Counted from the first letter of the stretch, positions 34,754-45,216 are shown. The stretch is DNA of 64,000 nt from Blastobasis lacticolella (GCA_905147135.1 LR990044.1:5584122-5648121), one strand, 5' to 3'. The notes: generated by a model not told the origin, from the letters alone. Numbers and translations: made by a program.

Positions 34754-35989
34754 ATGGCTGTTAATAACATAAGTATAGATGATGTACATAAGGCATTAAG
34801 AGCTGTGCCGGAATTTGACGGCAACGTAAATACCTTAATAAGATTTTTGGCACTCTGTGACCAACTTGTATTAACATACACAAATCCCGAACCCGGAAAT
34901 GACTTAATTAATTTAACCACTTTAAATGGCATAATAAATAAAATAACAGGGCCTGCAGCCCGTACTCTAGCCACGAATGGGTTTCCCACAACCTGGCAGG
35001 GAGTCCGTGAATCCCTTATAAACAATTTCTCTGATCACCGGGATGAAACATCCTTGTATACGGATTTGTCCTTGTTGACACAAGGTTCGGACACACCCCA
35101 TGTATTTTATGAGCGAGTCCAAAACCTTCTGAGCACCATAATGGCTTACGTACAGTTACATGATTATGTTGAGACTACTATTGAATCCAAAAGAACCCTG
35201 TATAAAAATCTAGCATTAAGAACTTACCTTAGAGGCTTGAATGAACCCCTAGGATCTAGATTGCGCTGTATGAGACCTGAAACTCTCGAAAAAGCTTTAG
35301 AGTTTGCCCACGAGGAGCTAAACGTTTTATATCTGCAACAGAAAAATAGTTCCGTACCTATTTACAAACCTGAAAAGTTTTCCATGTCCCGAAACATTAA
35401 CTTTACTCCGAGAAATCCACATAATAGTTGGCAATCGCCAACGCACCCCCGTCAACAACCCCATCAACATATTCAGCAACATCACCAACAGCGACCCTTC
35501 GCTGGACCTTCTAGGACGCAGCAAATGTTCAGCGCATTGCCGCGCTCGAGTATGTCTACCGGTTTTAGGATTCCACCCCGTCCTCAACCTCAGTTTCAGC
35601 AAACTAGGCCCACAGGACCAACACCAATGAGTGGCATCAGCCACCCAGTTTGGCGGCCGTTGCCCCCAACGCCTGCACAAAGAGATTGGCGAATCCATGG
35701 TAATCCGCCACCCTCTAACTACTTCCGTACTCGTGAGATGAATATGACTGACTTTTATCCCTACTATCAATATGACAACGATGACTATGACCTCCTGTAC
35801 GACGAAGAAACTATGTATTACGCAGAACCCGACTTATCTTATCAAAACGAACAATATTTTACTGACGAAACCACTTACAATTCCCCTTATCAAGTAGAGA
35901 AGCCTACGACCGTGACTACATCAGAACGTAGCAGCGACAACCCCGAGCAAAATTTTCCCCAAGGTCAGAAACCCATACAACAACCATAG
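34754..35989 (+). CDS. gag: Errantivirus gag
   Basis: A 411-aa capsid precursor. The frame is open from 34,592, but the first ATG is at 34,754 (MAVNNISIDDVHKALRAV). The N-terminal two-thirds has the usual Gag pattern: VPEFDGNVNTLIRFLALC, GPAARTLA, WQGVRESLINNF, and an ALRTYLRGL...LGSRLR segment. The C-terminal third is rich in Gln, Pro and His, then acidic and Tyr-rich. There is no CCHC zinc knuckle, which is common in errantiviruses. The last codons overlap the pol frame and include the heptamer AAATTTT at 35,950-35,956, suited to -1 slippage. Confidence 0.88.
   Translation: MAVNNISIDDVHKALRAVPEFDGNVNTLIRFLALCDQLVLTYTNPEPGNDLINLTTLNGIINKITGPAARTLATNGFPTTWQGVRESLINNFSDHRDETSLYTDLSLLTQGSDTPHVFYERVQNLLSTIMAYVQLHDYVETTIESKRTLYKNLALRTYLRGLNEPLGSRLRCMRPETLEKALEFAHEELNVLYLQQKNSSVPIYKPEKFSMSRNINFTPRNPHNSWQSPTHPRQQPHQHIQQHHQQRPFAGPSRTQQMFSALPRSSMSTGFRIPPRPQPQFQQTRPTGPTPMSGISHPVWRPLPPTPAQRDWRIHGNPPPSNYFRTREMNMTDFYPYYQYDNDDYDLLYDEETMYYAEPDLSYQNEQYFTDETTYNSPYQVEKPTTVTTSERSSDNPEQNFPQGQKPIQQP
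35950..35956 (+). promoter_or_regulatory. Candidate -1 ribosomal frameshift heptamer
   Basis: A AAT TTT in the gag frame fits X XXY YYZ. The pol frame is open from here, and gag stops 31 bp later. No obvious strong stem follows, so the efficiency is unknown. Confidence 0.5.
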
Positions 35990-38900
35990 AAATTAATTTA
36001 CAAAATCAACGCCAACTTCCCTATATACAAATCTCTAATCCACCTTTAAAACTACTCATAGACACGGGCGCTAATCAGTCCTTCATTAGCCCCGACGCTG
36101 TACAAAAATATTACCCCCATGTTCCCTTACAGTACGACCCCTTTATTGTAAAAAATATCCATGCATCTACCCAGAACGAATACTCGATTACGATACCACC
36201 TTTCCAGGAATTTAACGACCATAGTCAAATAAAACTGTTTATTTACAAGTTCCATAACGTTTTCGACGGTTTAATCGGTACAGACCTACTAGAAAAATGG
36301 AATGCAGATATTAGTTACAGTTCAAAGGAATTTAAAACCCCTCACGCAGTCAACCCAATACGCATGTTTACGTCCCAAAATGTTAACTTGTATGAGACCA
36401 TAATCCCAGCCAAAACCTCTAAGCTATTGCGCATGCCCGTCGATGTGAAAAACGGCGATATCATAGTTGAAGAACAAATAGCCTGTAATTGTATTATAAG
36501 TAGCTGTTTAAGTTCGGCAGGTAGCAACAGGTGCTTGGTAGAGGTTGCGAATCCGAGTAATCGTGACGTCATTTTCTCACTAACAGAGCCCGTCCAAGCG
36601 CAGTTATTAAATATTGATTGCGCAAGGCTCCGCGATACAAATCACTCATCGCGGACTGCACGTGTTTTATCACAGCTTAGGACAAGTCATTTAAATTCCG
36701 AGGAAAATGCGAACTTAGAGGCACTGTGTAAACAGTACGCTGATATATTTTACGTTGAAAACGAACCCTTGACATTCACTAATCAAATAAAGCATAGCAT
36801 TAGGACCACCGACGAAATTCCCGTCCATACCAAGAACTACCGATACCCGTACGTACACCGCGAAGAAGTACAAACTCAAATACGCAAAATGCTAGACCAA
36901 AACATTATTAGACCATCTATTTCCGCGTGGAGCGCACCGATCTGGATTGTGCCCAAAAAACAAGACGCTTCGGGTAAAGTCAAATGGCGTCTCGTCGTAG
37001 ATTTCCGAAAGCTTAATGAAAAGACTTTAGACGATCGGTACCCAATCCCAAACATTAACGACATTTTAGATAAACTAGGCAAGTGCCAGTATTTTACCTG
37101 CCTTGACCTAGCCAGCGGCTTTTATCAAATAGAAATGACCTCTGCAGATATCCATAAAACGGCCTTCAGCGTCGACCAAGGCCACTATGAATTCCTTAGA
37201 ATGCCTATGGGATTAAAGAACAGTCCTTCCACGTTCCAACGTGTTATGGACAACGTTATAAGAGGCTTAAATAACTGTATGGTATATTTAGATGACATTT
37301 TGGTCTATTCAACATCCTTACAAGAACACATAGATAGCTTACAAAAAGTTTTCCAACGGTTGCGAGACTCGAATTTCAAAATACAACTCGATAAATCAGA
37401 GTTCCTAAAACATGAGACCCCTTACCTTGGTCACATTATAACTAAAGACGGCATCAAACCGAACCCTGATAAAATAGCAGCTATTCAGAAGTATCCCATA
37501 CCTAAAACTACCAAGGAAATCAAAAGCTTCTTGGGACTTTTAGGCTACTATAGAAAATTCATTCCGGATTTCGCTCGAGTTACAAAGCCTATGACCTTGC
37601 GATTAAAGAAGGGCGCAAAAATTACATTATCTCCAGAGTACATCCAATGCTTTGAGCATTGTAAAACTTTGCTAACGAACGATCCGATTTTGCAATACCC
37701 TGATTTTTCCAAGGAATTCATTCTAACCACTGATGCATCGAATGTTGCAATCTCTGGGATATTGTCACAAGGTACCATCGGTTCCGATAAACCCATAGCG
37801 TATGCGTCACGAACACTCAATACAAGCGAAATGAATTACTCAACCACTGAGAAAGAACTCTTGGCAATTGTTTGGGCGACTAAGTATTTTCGACCTTATT
37901 TATTTGGAAGAAAATTTAAAATTGTATCAGATCACAGGCCTTTACAGTGGGTTATGAATATTAAAGATAATGGCAACACCCGGTTGACTAGATGGAAACT
38001 TAAATTGGCTGAATATCAGTTCGAATCAATTTATAAAAAAGGCAAACTGAATAGCAACGCAGATGCTCTCTCTCGTATCGAAATCCACAACGAAGAAACA
38101 AGCTCTATAATTGCAAATGCATCCGATCAACCTGACCAGGATATACAGGACGACCGACAGACTGAAACAGAACATACTAGTGCCGAGGACCCTATTCTGC
38201 AAATCCCTGTATCAGATGACCCTTTGAATAAATACTCTAGGCAGTTAGTCTTAAACATCGTTAATCACCCACCTCGTCACATGCCTACAAAAACTACCCC
38301 ATTTAATAACAATACTATCTTAAAAATTACTGTAGAAATTAACGAGAATAATTTAGAGGAAGAAATAATTCAAATCATTAAAGAATACATCGACCCCCGA
38401 GTAAATACTGGTATATTAGTTCAACCCCTTGAAAAGATGTATTCAATTGTACCTATAATTCAACACATCTTCAAAAATTCCTCAATGAAATTGTTCCTAG
38501 TTAAATCGGAAATTGAAAATGTGTGTGGATACTTAAACCAACAAGATATTATTCGTAGGTACCACGAAGGCAAAACAAACCACCGCGGCATCTCTGAAAC
38601 GTACTTGGCCTTGTCGAGTAAGTACTTTTGGCCGAAGCTTCGCGATAGCATTACGAAATACATTAACGAGTGCGCAGTATGTGGCCGCGCTAAGTACGAC
38701 CGTAACCCGATACGCCCCGAGTTCCACGTAGTGCCGCCGCCGTGTAAACCTTTCGAAATCGTTCACGCAGATGTTTTCACAGCAGAACAAGAAAAGTATT
38801 TAACCGTAATAGATTCATTTTCCAAATTCGCTTCAATTTTCCATTTACCTGACTGTACTGCTCCGAATATTGTAAAAGCAATATTAAAGTTTGGTACACA

Positions 38901-39639
38901 TCACGGCTTACCCCTAACTTTAGTTACAGATCGCGGAACTGAATTCGCGAACCAAGTGGTAGCTGAATTCTTACGTCTCCATAAAGTCACCCATCACACT
39001 ACCTTGGCTCACGCCCATAATGACAATGGGATGATAGAACGTTTTCACGGAACCCTATTAGAACATTTACGTCTTTTAAAAATTCAGCATCCTACTGAGC
39101 ATTCCAAAGACCTCATGCCGTACGCTATGTTAGCTTACAATAGCTCTATTCATAGTTTGACAAGGTGCAAGCCCCTTGACCTTATCACAGGACACTATGA
39201 TCCCCGAGACCCCTTAGACTTAGATGTGACGGACTATCTTATGCAACAATACACCGACAAACATCGCGACAAGATGAAAATGGTCTATGATTTAGTTCAC
39301 GACACATCTTTGACTCAACGTACCGCCATGATGGAAAACATAAACCGCAATCGCGAGCCGGAACCCGAGTTAACCCCGGACCAGGATGTCTATGTACGTA
39401 ATCCTGTAGCTGTAAGACATAAGTTGACCCCTCGTTACACTCAAGATGCAGTAGTTGCCAACTTACCTATACATATATATACAAAGAAAAAACGCGGACC
39501 AGTTGCTAAATCCCGATTAAAACGACCCCGAAAAACCCCATTGTTACAGGTGCCTGAAAATGAAAGGGAAAGCCATTCTGATGCTGACCGTCCTAGCCCT
39601 GACCGAGCTGGCCCGAGCCGAGTCCGAGATCCAACTTGA
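35953..39639 (+). CDS. pol: Errantivirus pol: protease, RT, RNase H, integrase
   Basis: Open in the -1 frame relative to gag; about 1,228 aa if entered at the slip site, 1,091 aa from the first ATG at 36,364. Domains in order: aspartic protease (LLIDTGANQSFIS, 36,052 on; GLIGTDLL); RT with RLVVDFRKLNEKT, LDLASGFYQIEM, FLRMPMGLKNSP and catalytic YLDD at 37,285-37,296; RNase H (LTTDASNVAISG, TTEKELLAIVWA, SDHRPLQW, NADALSR); and an integrase with an HHCC zinc finger (YHEGKTNHRG ... CAVCGRAK) and DDE residues in VHADVF, TDRGTEF and GMIERFHG. All catalytic residues are present. The 3' end overlaps env. Confidence 0.93.
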   Translation, partial: FSPRSETHTTTIEINLQNQRQLPYIQISNPPLKLLIDTGANQSFISPDAVQKYYPHVPLQYDPFIVKNIHASTQNEYSITIPPFQEFNDHSQIKLFIYKFHNVFDGLIGTDLLEKWNADISYSSKEFKTPHAVNPIRMFTSQNVNLYETIIPAKTSKLLRMPVDVKNGDIIVEEQIACNCIISSCLSSAGSNRCLVEVANPSNRDVIFSLTEPVQAQLLNIDCARLRDTNHSSRTARVLSQLRTSHLNSEENANLEALCKQYADIFYVENEPLTFTNQIKHSIRTTDEIPVHTKNYRYPYVHREEVQTQIRKMLDQNIIRPSISAWSAPIWIVPKKQDASGKVKWRLVVDFRKLNEKTLDDRYPIPNINDILDKLGKCQYFTCLDLASGFYQIEMTSADIHKTAFSVDQGHYEFLRMPMGLKNSPSTFQRVMDNVIRGLNNCMVYLDDILVYSTSLQEHIDSLQKVFQRLRDSNFKIQLDKSEFLKHETPYLGHIITKDGIKPNPDKIAAIQKYPIPKTTKEIKSFLGLLGYYRKFIPDFARVTKPMTLRLKKGAKITLSPEYIQCFEHCKTLLTNDPILQYPDFSKEFILTTDASNVAISGILSQGTIGSDKPIAYASRTLNTSEMNYSTTEKELLAIVWATKYFRPYLFGRKFKIVSDHRPLQWVMNIKDNGNTRLTRWKLKLAEYQFESIYKKGKLNSNADALSRIEIHNEETSSIIANASDQPDQDIQDDRQTETEHTSAEDPILQIPVSDDPLNKYSRQLVLNIVNHPPRHMPTKTTPFNNNTILKITVEINENNLEEEIIQIIKEYIDPRVNTGILVQPLEKMYSIVPIIQHIFKNSSMKLFLVKSEIENVCGYLNQQDIIRRYHEGKTNHRGISETYLALSSKYFWPKLRDSITKYINECAVCGRAKYDRNPIRPEFHVVPPPCKPFEIVHADVFTAEQEKYLTVIDSFSKFASIFHLPDCTAPNIVKAILKFGTHHGLPLTLVTDRGTEFANQVVAEFLRLHKVTHHTTLAHAHNDNGMIERFHGTLLEHLRLLKIQHPTEHSKDLMPYAMLAYNSSIHSLTRCKPLDLITGHYDPRDPLDLDVTDYLMQQYTDKHRDKMKMVYDLVHDTSLTQRTAMMENINRNREPEPELTPDQDVYVRNPVAVRHKLTPRYTQDAVVANLPIHIYTKKKRGPVAKSRLKRPRKTPLLQVPENERESHSDADRPSPDRAGPSRVRDPT

Positions 39640-41257
39640 GAGCTTAGATAAAGGACCTGGACTCTTACCTTTCAAACTTGGACAAGCTAAAGTAGTTTCT
39701 CACTTTCATACTTTCTTACAGTATACTGACCTAGGTGACATAAGTAGAAATATTGACAAATTGAAAATACAACTTTCCGATGCTTCTCAATTAATTGATA
39801 ATAGTTCTTTTAACGTATTTAAATACCAAATTAAATATCTATATACTAAACTAGAGAGAGTCTCAGCCCAGCTTGATACTTTTAAGCCTAATAGATTAAA
39901 GAGAGGTCTGATCGATCCTCTGGGTTCAGTCATAAAAAGCCTGACCGGAAACTTAGATCAAAATGATGCTATCCAATTTAACAGTGCATTGAACGTACTT
40001 CAGAATAACGAACAAAGTTTGGCGCAAGGCCTTAACAAACACATAAGCTTGTGTAAACAATGGATAAGTTCTCAGAAACAAATTGTACTTACCTTAATGT
40101 CGAACCAACAGAAATTGGAACGTACTTTGTTAAAATTAAGTAACATTTCTCATGATGACAAAGAACAGTTATTGCATTATGCACATATTTCGCAATTGTT
40201 TGTAATCCTTAGCGAAAATATTAATGATCTTTTAGAAGAGCTTTTTCGAATTGAAAATGTATTAGCCTATAGTAAAATAAATAAAGTACACCATTCGATT
40301 TTAAATGTGCACCTCTTAAAGGATATTGTATCTAGTTTAAGTAAATTGTATAACCCTGATCAGATTTTAACCCTAGATGTAAGAGATTATTATGATTTTA
40401 TGAAAATAGGTTCTTATTTAGCTGGTAATAATGTAGTTGTAGTTTTGAGAGTGCCGATTGTTTTCAAGTATTCCTATGATTTATATAGACTCTGTCCCCT
40501 TCCTAATAAACAGAAGGAAATCCTTATCCCTCCATATCCTTACACTGCAACCAATACGTACGAATATGTGTATCTCGAGGCAGAATGCCCCAAATCTGGA
40601 GAATGGTATGTCTGTGAACAGAAGCTCAGCCTGCAGACACGAAGCGATCAAGATTGCATACAGAAGCTTATCTACCACCAGGAAATAGATTCAACATGCA
40701 AACTCACACCTATTTCCCTTTACAAGGAGGCTCTACTTGAGCTAGATGACCAGCATTATGCTGTGACGTTTCCTAAGCCCACCAAGGTACAACTCAAATG
40801 TCAACAGGATCAGCATGTCGTCCTTGAAGGCAGCTACGCCGTAACTATTCCGCAGCATTGCCTTCTGAAGAGCACGGAGTTCACCCTTATTAACACCAAC
40901 AATAAGCTGCGAGGACAGCCTCTGAAAATAACTTCAGTTCCACTACGTCAACAAACTTATGAAATTAAAGGACCCACACTGAAGATGAGCTCAATCAACT
41001 TAGATGATTTAAGCTCTATTGAGAGACAGATTACTTTGGAAAATCCTATCCAAATTGATAAAATGCAATCAACCAGCATTTACCACACAACCATACCTAT
41101 GTATATCGTAGGTTTGATTACCATCGGTGTCCTTATCATATTACTTTACCGACGCTACCGCCGCAAGCCAGGTATAATCGTGAAAGAAAACATAGAGATG
41201 TCATTACCCCCTGACAACAAAAAGGACGCAACATTTTCAATAGACTTTTGCAAATAG
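39560..41257 (+). CDS. env: Errantivirus envelope glycoprotein, baculovirus F-like
   Basis: 565 aa, open and full length, starting at the ATG within the last 80 bp of pol. It has an N-terminal signal peptide (about residues 1-20) and a furin-type cleavage site RLKR at about 112-115. The hydrophobic-start segment GLIDPLGSVIKSLTGNLD follows, characteristic of errantivirus/baculovirus F fusion proteins. Then come a long helical region, a Cys-containing ectodomain, a transmembrane segment (MYIVGLITIGVLIILLY, about 510-530) and a short basic cytoplasmic tail. In the family Env is made from a spliced mRNA; I did not pin down the splice sites. Its presence means infectious spread is possible in principle; that is inference. 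Confidence 0.9.
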   Translation: MKGKAILMLTVLALTELARAESEIQLESLDKGPGLLPFKLGQAKVVSHFHTFLQYTDLGDISRNIDKLKIQLSDASQLIDNSSFNVFKYQIKYLYTKLERVSAQLDTFKPNRLKRGLIDPLGSVIKSLTGNLDQNDAIQFNSALNVLQNNEQSLAQGLNKHISLCKQWISSQKQIVLTLMSNQQKLERTLLKLSNISHDDKEQLLHYAHISQLFVILSENINDLLEELFRIENVLAYSKINKVHHSILNVHLLKDIVSSLSKLYNPDQILTLDVRDYYDFMKIGSYLAGNNVVVVLRVPIVFKYSYDLYRLCPLPNKQKEILIPPYPYTATNTYEYVYLEAECPKSGEWYVCEQKLSLQTRSDQDCIQKLIYHQEIDSTCKLTPISLYKEALLELDDQHYAVTFPKPTKVQLKCQQDQHVVLEGSYAVTIPQHCLLKSTEFTLINTNNKLRGQPLKITSVPLRQQTYEIKGPTLKMSSINLDDLSSIERQITLENPIQIDKMQSTSIYHTTIPMYIVGLITIGVLIILLYRRYRRKPGIIVKENIEMSLPPDNKKDATFSIDFCK

Positions 41258-41268
41258 TTGCTATTCTT

Positions 41269-41278
41269 AGGGGGGAGG
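41269..41278 (+). other. Polypurine tract
   Basis: AGGGGGGAGG immediately precedes the 3' LTR, the usual plus-strand primer position. Confidence 0.85.
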
Positions 41279-41518
41279 TGTCATGTTGTAGCTACGCCGG
41301 GTTTATTTGCGGCCAAGACCGAGTGCAGTGTTAAGTGTTGTGCAATCCTAAACGTATCGATTCATAAAAAGCAATACAAGCCCTTGCGGGGCGCCTTCCT
41401 TACTCAACAATCGAACGGGTCGGACACTCGTATTTTGTAACATTTTAATTAATAAATTTCTAGTTTTAATCTATTTTGTATTTTTTAAAAGATCCTCCAC
41501 TGCCGCTTAGATCTGATT
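41279..41518 (+). repeat. Errantivirus 3' LTR
   Basis: Matches 34,172-34,411 with no difference that I can find. It is followed directly by the B1 leader sequence CTAGGACGACGCC. Confidence 0.93.
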
Positions 41519-41533
41519 CTAGGACGACGCCAT
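41519..41533 (-). promoter_or_regulatory. Upstream ORF of B1, cut away from the gene by the errantivirus
   Basis: The same four-codon ATG...TAG as in the B2 leader. Its stop codon abuts the 3' LTR end at 41,518, so about 7.35 kb of virus now lies between it and the rest of the B1 leader. Confidence 0.4.
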
Positions 41534-41963
41534 TATGTGCTGATCGGACCTGGTAACGTATACCTATTCAATGAATAAGGGGTTATATTTGAATACAGTC
41601 TACAGGCACAGATGATAATGTGACACCATAGTGAAATTTATTTTTGTAACGAATTAACAAGAAATTTGTTAAAGCAACTTCTTAAGCATATTGCAAAATT
41701 TGCTCATTTTCAGTTTTCTTCTTGACATTAGGAAAGCTATCTGCTAAGACCCCTCAGCCTGAGGGGATCTAAGCACAGGTCTGCTGCTACAGCATGATTG
41801 GTTGAGGATACAATGTGTACAAACAAAACACCCAGATTTGGGAGGCTAATTCCTACAGACCCAATTAGCAATTATTAGTGTAGACAGAATTAATAATAAC
41901 AACGTTGGTTAGAATTCAAACGGAAATATCGCATTAAAAAAATGTTTTGCTTGGGACTGTTAA
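41519..41963. other. Distal leader and upstream flank of B1; no gene
   Basis: Colinear with 54,920-55,358 upstream of B2, up to the TTAA at which the composite insertion begins. Confidence 0.75.
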
Positions 41964-42313
41964 GGCCCTGCCACAAACAAAGCTCGGCGCGAGCGTGGCG
42001 CGAGCGCGGTGTGATTGTTGCCTAGGCAACGCGCCAGCATCGCGCCGCGCTCAGGCCGCGCTCACGCCGCGCTCAGGCCACGCCAGCGCCGAGCGCGGCG
42101 CGGCGTGAGCGCGGCGCCGCGCCTGCCCTGTGCAGTGCCACAAACTTATTTGACCTGGTACCGGCGGCGCTATTTTTGGGATTGACATGTCAGTTCAAAT
42201 ACATTTCAAAAGTAAGTGTCGTTATTTTTCCGCAGTTCCAGTTTTGGCCACCGCGTTTCTATGACAATCGGCACACATAGAGTGGCTGCTCCATTATTCG
42301 GGGAATTGAATTT

Positions 42314-44761
42314 TTAGGATGGTAATACTCCCACAGGTCGTAATAGCGGGTTAATTACTCGTTTCTTTTTACCAACAGTCCGAATCTTTCCTCCTAATTT
42401 GGCTGGTGCATTACGCAGATAATTTAGAACCTGAGGACGGATATAGGCTACTTTTTATTCCCCTCCATTCGCTAGCTTGCAAGAGTATACATAAGGTAGG
42501 TAAGGACCTAAAGCTTGGAAAAGTAACGCCCTACCTCTGAAATAAGTCGCCTTTTATGACACCTCTTAGTGTGGACGGCGATGCTATTTTACTCTGTTGG
42601 AAACCACACTGCAAATTTTGCTCCCTAGGTAGGCCCCCTAAGGTAGGTAGGACTGGTGGGCACAGCTCTCCTACACCAGAATCAAAACATTTCAGTCCGA
42701 CTTACTTGTCGAGTTAGACAAACTTTTAATGATACCGTAACATAGAGAGCCCAAATTCTACAGTGCAAAAATTCAGTGGCTAGAGTCTAACGCTGATATA
42801 GATGTTCTGTTCAAGTACCCGCCACAGTGCACAGAAAATTGAGCTCAATCTTATCCACCACAATGGTACAAAACACATTGATACCAAATTACATTTCATT
42901 CAACAATCTTTCGGCCTGCCAAATGGTAAGTAGTAATAGATGGTAATATAGTAAGTAATGGTTATATGTAATTGTATGCAAATATTGCCATAATATTTAC
43001 ATTTCAATTTCTGGAGAGGCCGAATGGTTAGGGTATTCGACTAGTAAGCGAGAGGTACCGGGTTCGAATCCCGCTGCGGCCATGTAAAGATGATGCTCTT
43101 ACGGTGAGGGAAAACATCGTGATTAAACCTGCACATACAGGCAACTGAATGTGTAACCATGATCCAAGTTGGTCAGGCTCCCCTTGTAGCAGGGTCACAG
43201 AGGTCAGATGGCAGTGGCTCCACTGTAATTACCTGATCTGCCAAAACCTGGATTATGGTCAAGGCGGACCCGGGCATTCGGGCGCAAAAGCACAATCGGG
43301 ACATTAACGCCAAGGTGATTATGATTTTATTTTTATTAAGATTTCAATTTCTCTAATGTTCAGTATAAAATAGACGAACAATTTCCCAAAGCTTACTTCA
43401 TGGCCATGGATCGTTGTTTTTCGTGTACAATTTCCTTACCGCCATACAGAATCAAATTCGACTTTTTTCTAACAGATTTATCGCTAGCGGCCGAACCGGG
43501 ATATGTCGCTAGAATAGTCCTCGCGGGCTTAAGTAACCCACTCTTTACGTATTTGTGTCTTTGACATTTGTCAAAACGCACTTGCCAGGTGAAATTATTA
43601 AATATTTATGGTAGATTTTTTTTTAATTTTTTTAAATATTTTTTGTAGAATTTTTTAGTAATTTATTTAGTCTGGCTACCAGTAGACACCGGCAAAGACA
43701 CAGATATAACAGACTAGACACAAATCACAAATATTCCCTGTTCGCTCACTCTGCAATTGTTATGAATCTTGCTATCCCGTTTTTTCGTCTATTGAAATAA
43801 GCTGTCAGAAAATAACGCGCGCAATGTTTTGAACGCTTCACATGTTTCTGGAGCTCCTGAAGACCTGACGTTTCTTTTGAAACATCGGTGTATAATTTTA
43901 TAATTTCCTAATATAATTTAAATTAAACCACCTAAACGACGGTGTAATTTAGTGCACATTTAAATAAAAATTTTAGAAATCCAAATATTGTAATCGAAAA
44001 GTATGAAATAAAAACATAATTAAATTTTTTTCAATTAACCCACTACGTAATAGAAAATAATTGTTGACCATAGATAGATATCATATAGGGAAAGCAAAAT
44101 TGTCATAATATCAACTCGAAGCAAATGGAACAAATGGGAGTTTTATTAGATACATGACTGTTTTAATCAATGTCTAAACAATCCTAATGTCAAACTGAGT
44201 ACCTACTTCAACTGTCACAATATAGATAAATTGCTGGAATAATAAGTTTAAGGGAAGTGTTGTAAATAGAAATAATATTCTTTTTCATTTATTAACCGTT
44301 ACACTGATAACGTTGTAATGTTAATCTCTTAGCAATGTTCTGTCTCTCTGTTTGACCAGCCAGTGATAATGATTTACTACGATTTCCGAAATTAAAAATA
44401 GATTTCTAAAGTTTCTCTGACCGAGGGTCAGCATGGTTTCATTTCACCAGCACCGAATAGCCTTAGGCACATTGCACTGTGCCTGGATATAGATCTAGAT
44501 ACTGTCAAACAACAAATATCAAAAATACAAAACGATCAAAGCTACCATAATATTTTGTCGGTTAATTTTGTAACCTCAAATAAATGTAAACAATAAGTAC
44601 TACAAAATACATTAATTCCACCTAAATTCAAATGATTTCCAAAAGATCACATTTCTTTCAATATTTTCAAAATCTATCTGAATACATGTTACGTACCGGT
44701 ACAATCTTTGCTGTACATCTTCCAAATCAAACAGCAACTTATCTGCTCTAAACTCGACCAT
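42314..44761 (-). CDS. Putative multi-exon gene of unknown family
   Basis: Three stretches on the minus strand look like exons. Exon a (44,697-44,761) starts MVEFRADKLLFDLEDVQQR and ends at a GTACGT donor. Exon b (43,440-43,580) follows a CAAG acceptor, encodes VRFDKCQRHKYVKSGLLKPA through KKSNLILYG, and ends at the strong donor GGTAAGG. Exon c (42,314-42,450) follows an AAAAAG acceptor, encodes AYIRPQVLNYLRNAPAKLGG through NPLLRPVGVLPS and stops. The b-c phase is compatible. The a-b phase is not, so at least one exon between them is missing or unrecognised. The SINE at 43,013 lies in the b-c intron. The protein would be small and basic. I do not recognise it; it may be a captured or relic host gene. 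Confidence 0.33.
43013..43340 (+). mobile_element. Full-length tRNA-derived SINE with target duplication
   Basis: A 328-bp element flanked by the 12-bp direct repeat ATTTCAATTTCT (43,001-43,012 and 43,341-43,352). The first about 70 bp are tRNA-like: GGCCG and CGGCC can pair as an acceptor stem, and GGGTTCGAATCCC fits the pol III B box. An unrelated body and an A/T-rich tail follow. Its 3' half is the source of the inverted tails in the bZIP units. Mobilisation would depend on a LINE. Confidence 0.85.
43690..43990 (-). repeat. Segment shared in inverse with units 1-3
   Basis: Reverse complement resembles 4,540-4,815 (for example GGGAATATTTGTGATTTGTG and the ATGTTTCAAAAGAAACGTC motif), and hence also 12,037-12,312 and 19,534-19,809. 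It lies in the proposed intron of the unknown gene. Identity is moderate, so the relationship is old. Confidence 0.6.
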
Positions 44762-45216
44762 ACATGCTTCATAAACTCAAAATATTACTGTTTTCGTGCC
44801 GCTTCTATGTTTTTGTACTTATTTCGAAAATAAACGTCCCACACACTAAACTACTGGAAATATCACTGTGATATCACATGAAAACTAAAACTTAAAAAAA
44901 AGAATGTCTGGTCAATGTGACAGCTGAAGTATCAGTTTGTTTAAAGATAGGAATATTATATTTGAGATTTAAAGTAATGTAGTGCTGCCAGCAAAGACTT
45001 CTATATATGGACCGGTTCATTGTACTATCAGCAATGGTGACGCCTGCTCAGTTTCAAAATATTGTTGCTTGCAAGTGGCGATCTTAGCAGACCCCGCCCT
45101 TTTTTTTGGGTGACCAATAAGAGACGAAAATATTTTTGTTTTTATGAGTTTTTATGAGTTTGGGTCCATCAGGGACTGACTAGCAGAGACATTTGTTAAT
45201 AATTATCTTTTTTGTG

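Larger units (their letters stand above)
34172..41518 (+). mobile_element. Intact gypsy-type errantivirus (Ty3/gypsy, env-bearing)
   Basis: A 7,347-bp provirus-like element with two 240-bp LTRs that I read as identical, a tRNA-Ser-type primer site, gag, pol in the -1 frame, env overlapping pol by 80 bp, and a polypurine tract. No stop or frameshift damages any gene. It sits inside the leader of bZIP gene B1. The uninterrupted sequence is seen at 54,912-54,921. I cannot find a target duplication. Identical LTRs imply very recent insertion or gene conversion. Confidence 0.93.
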
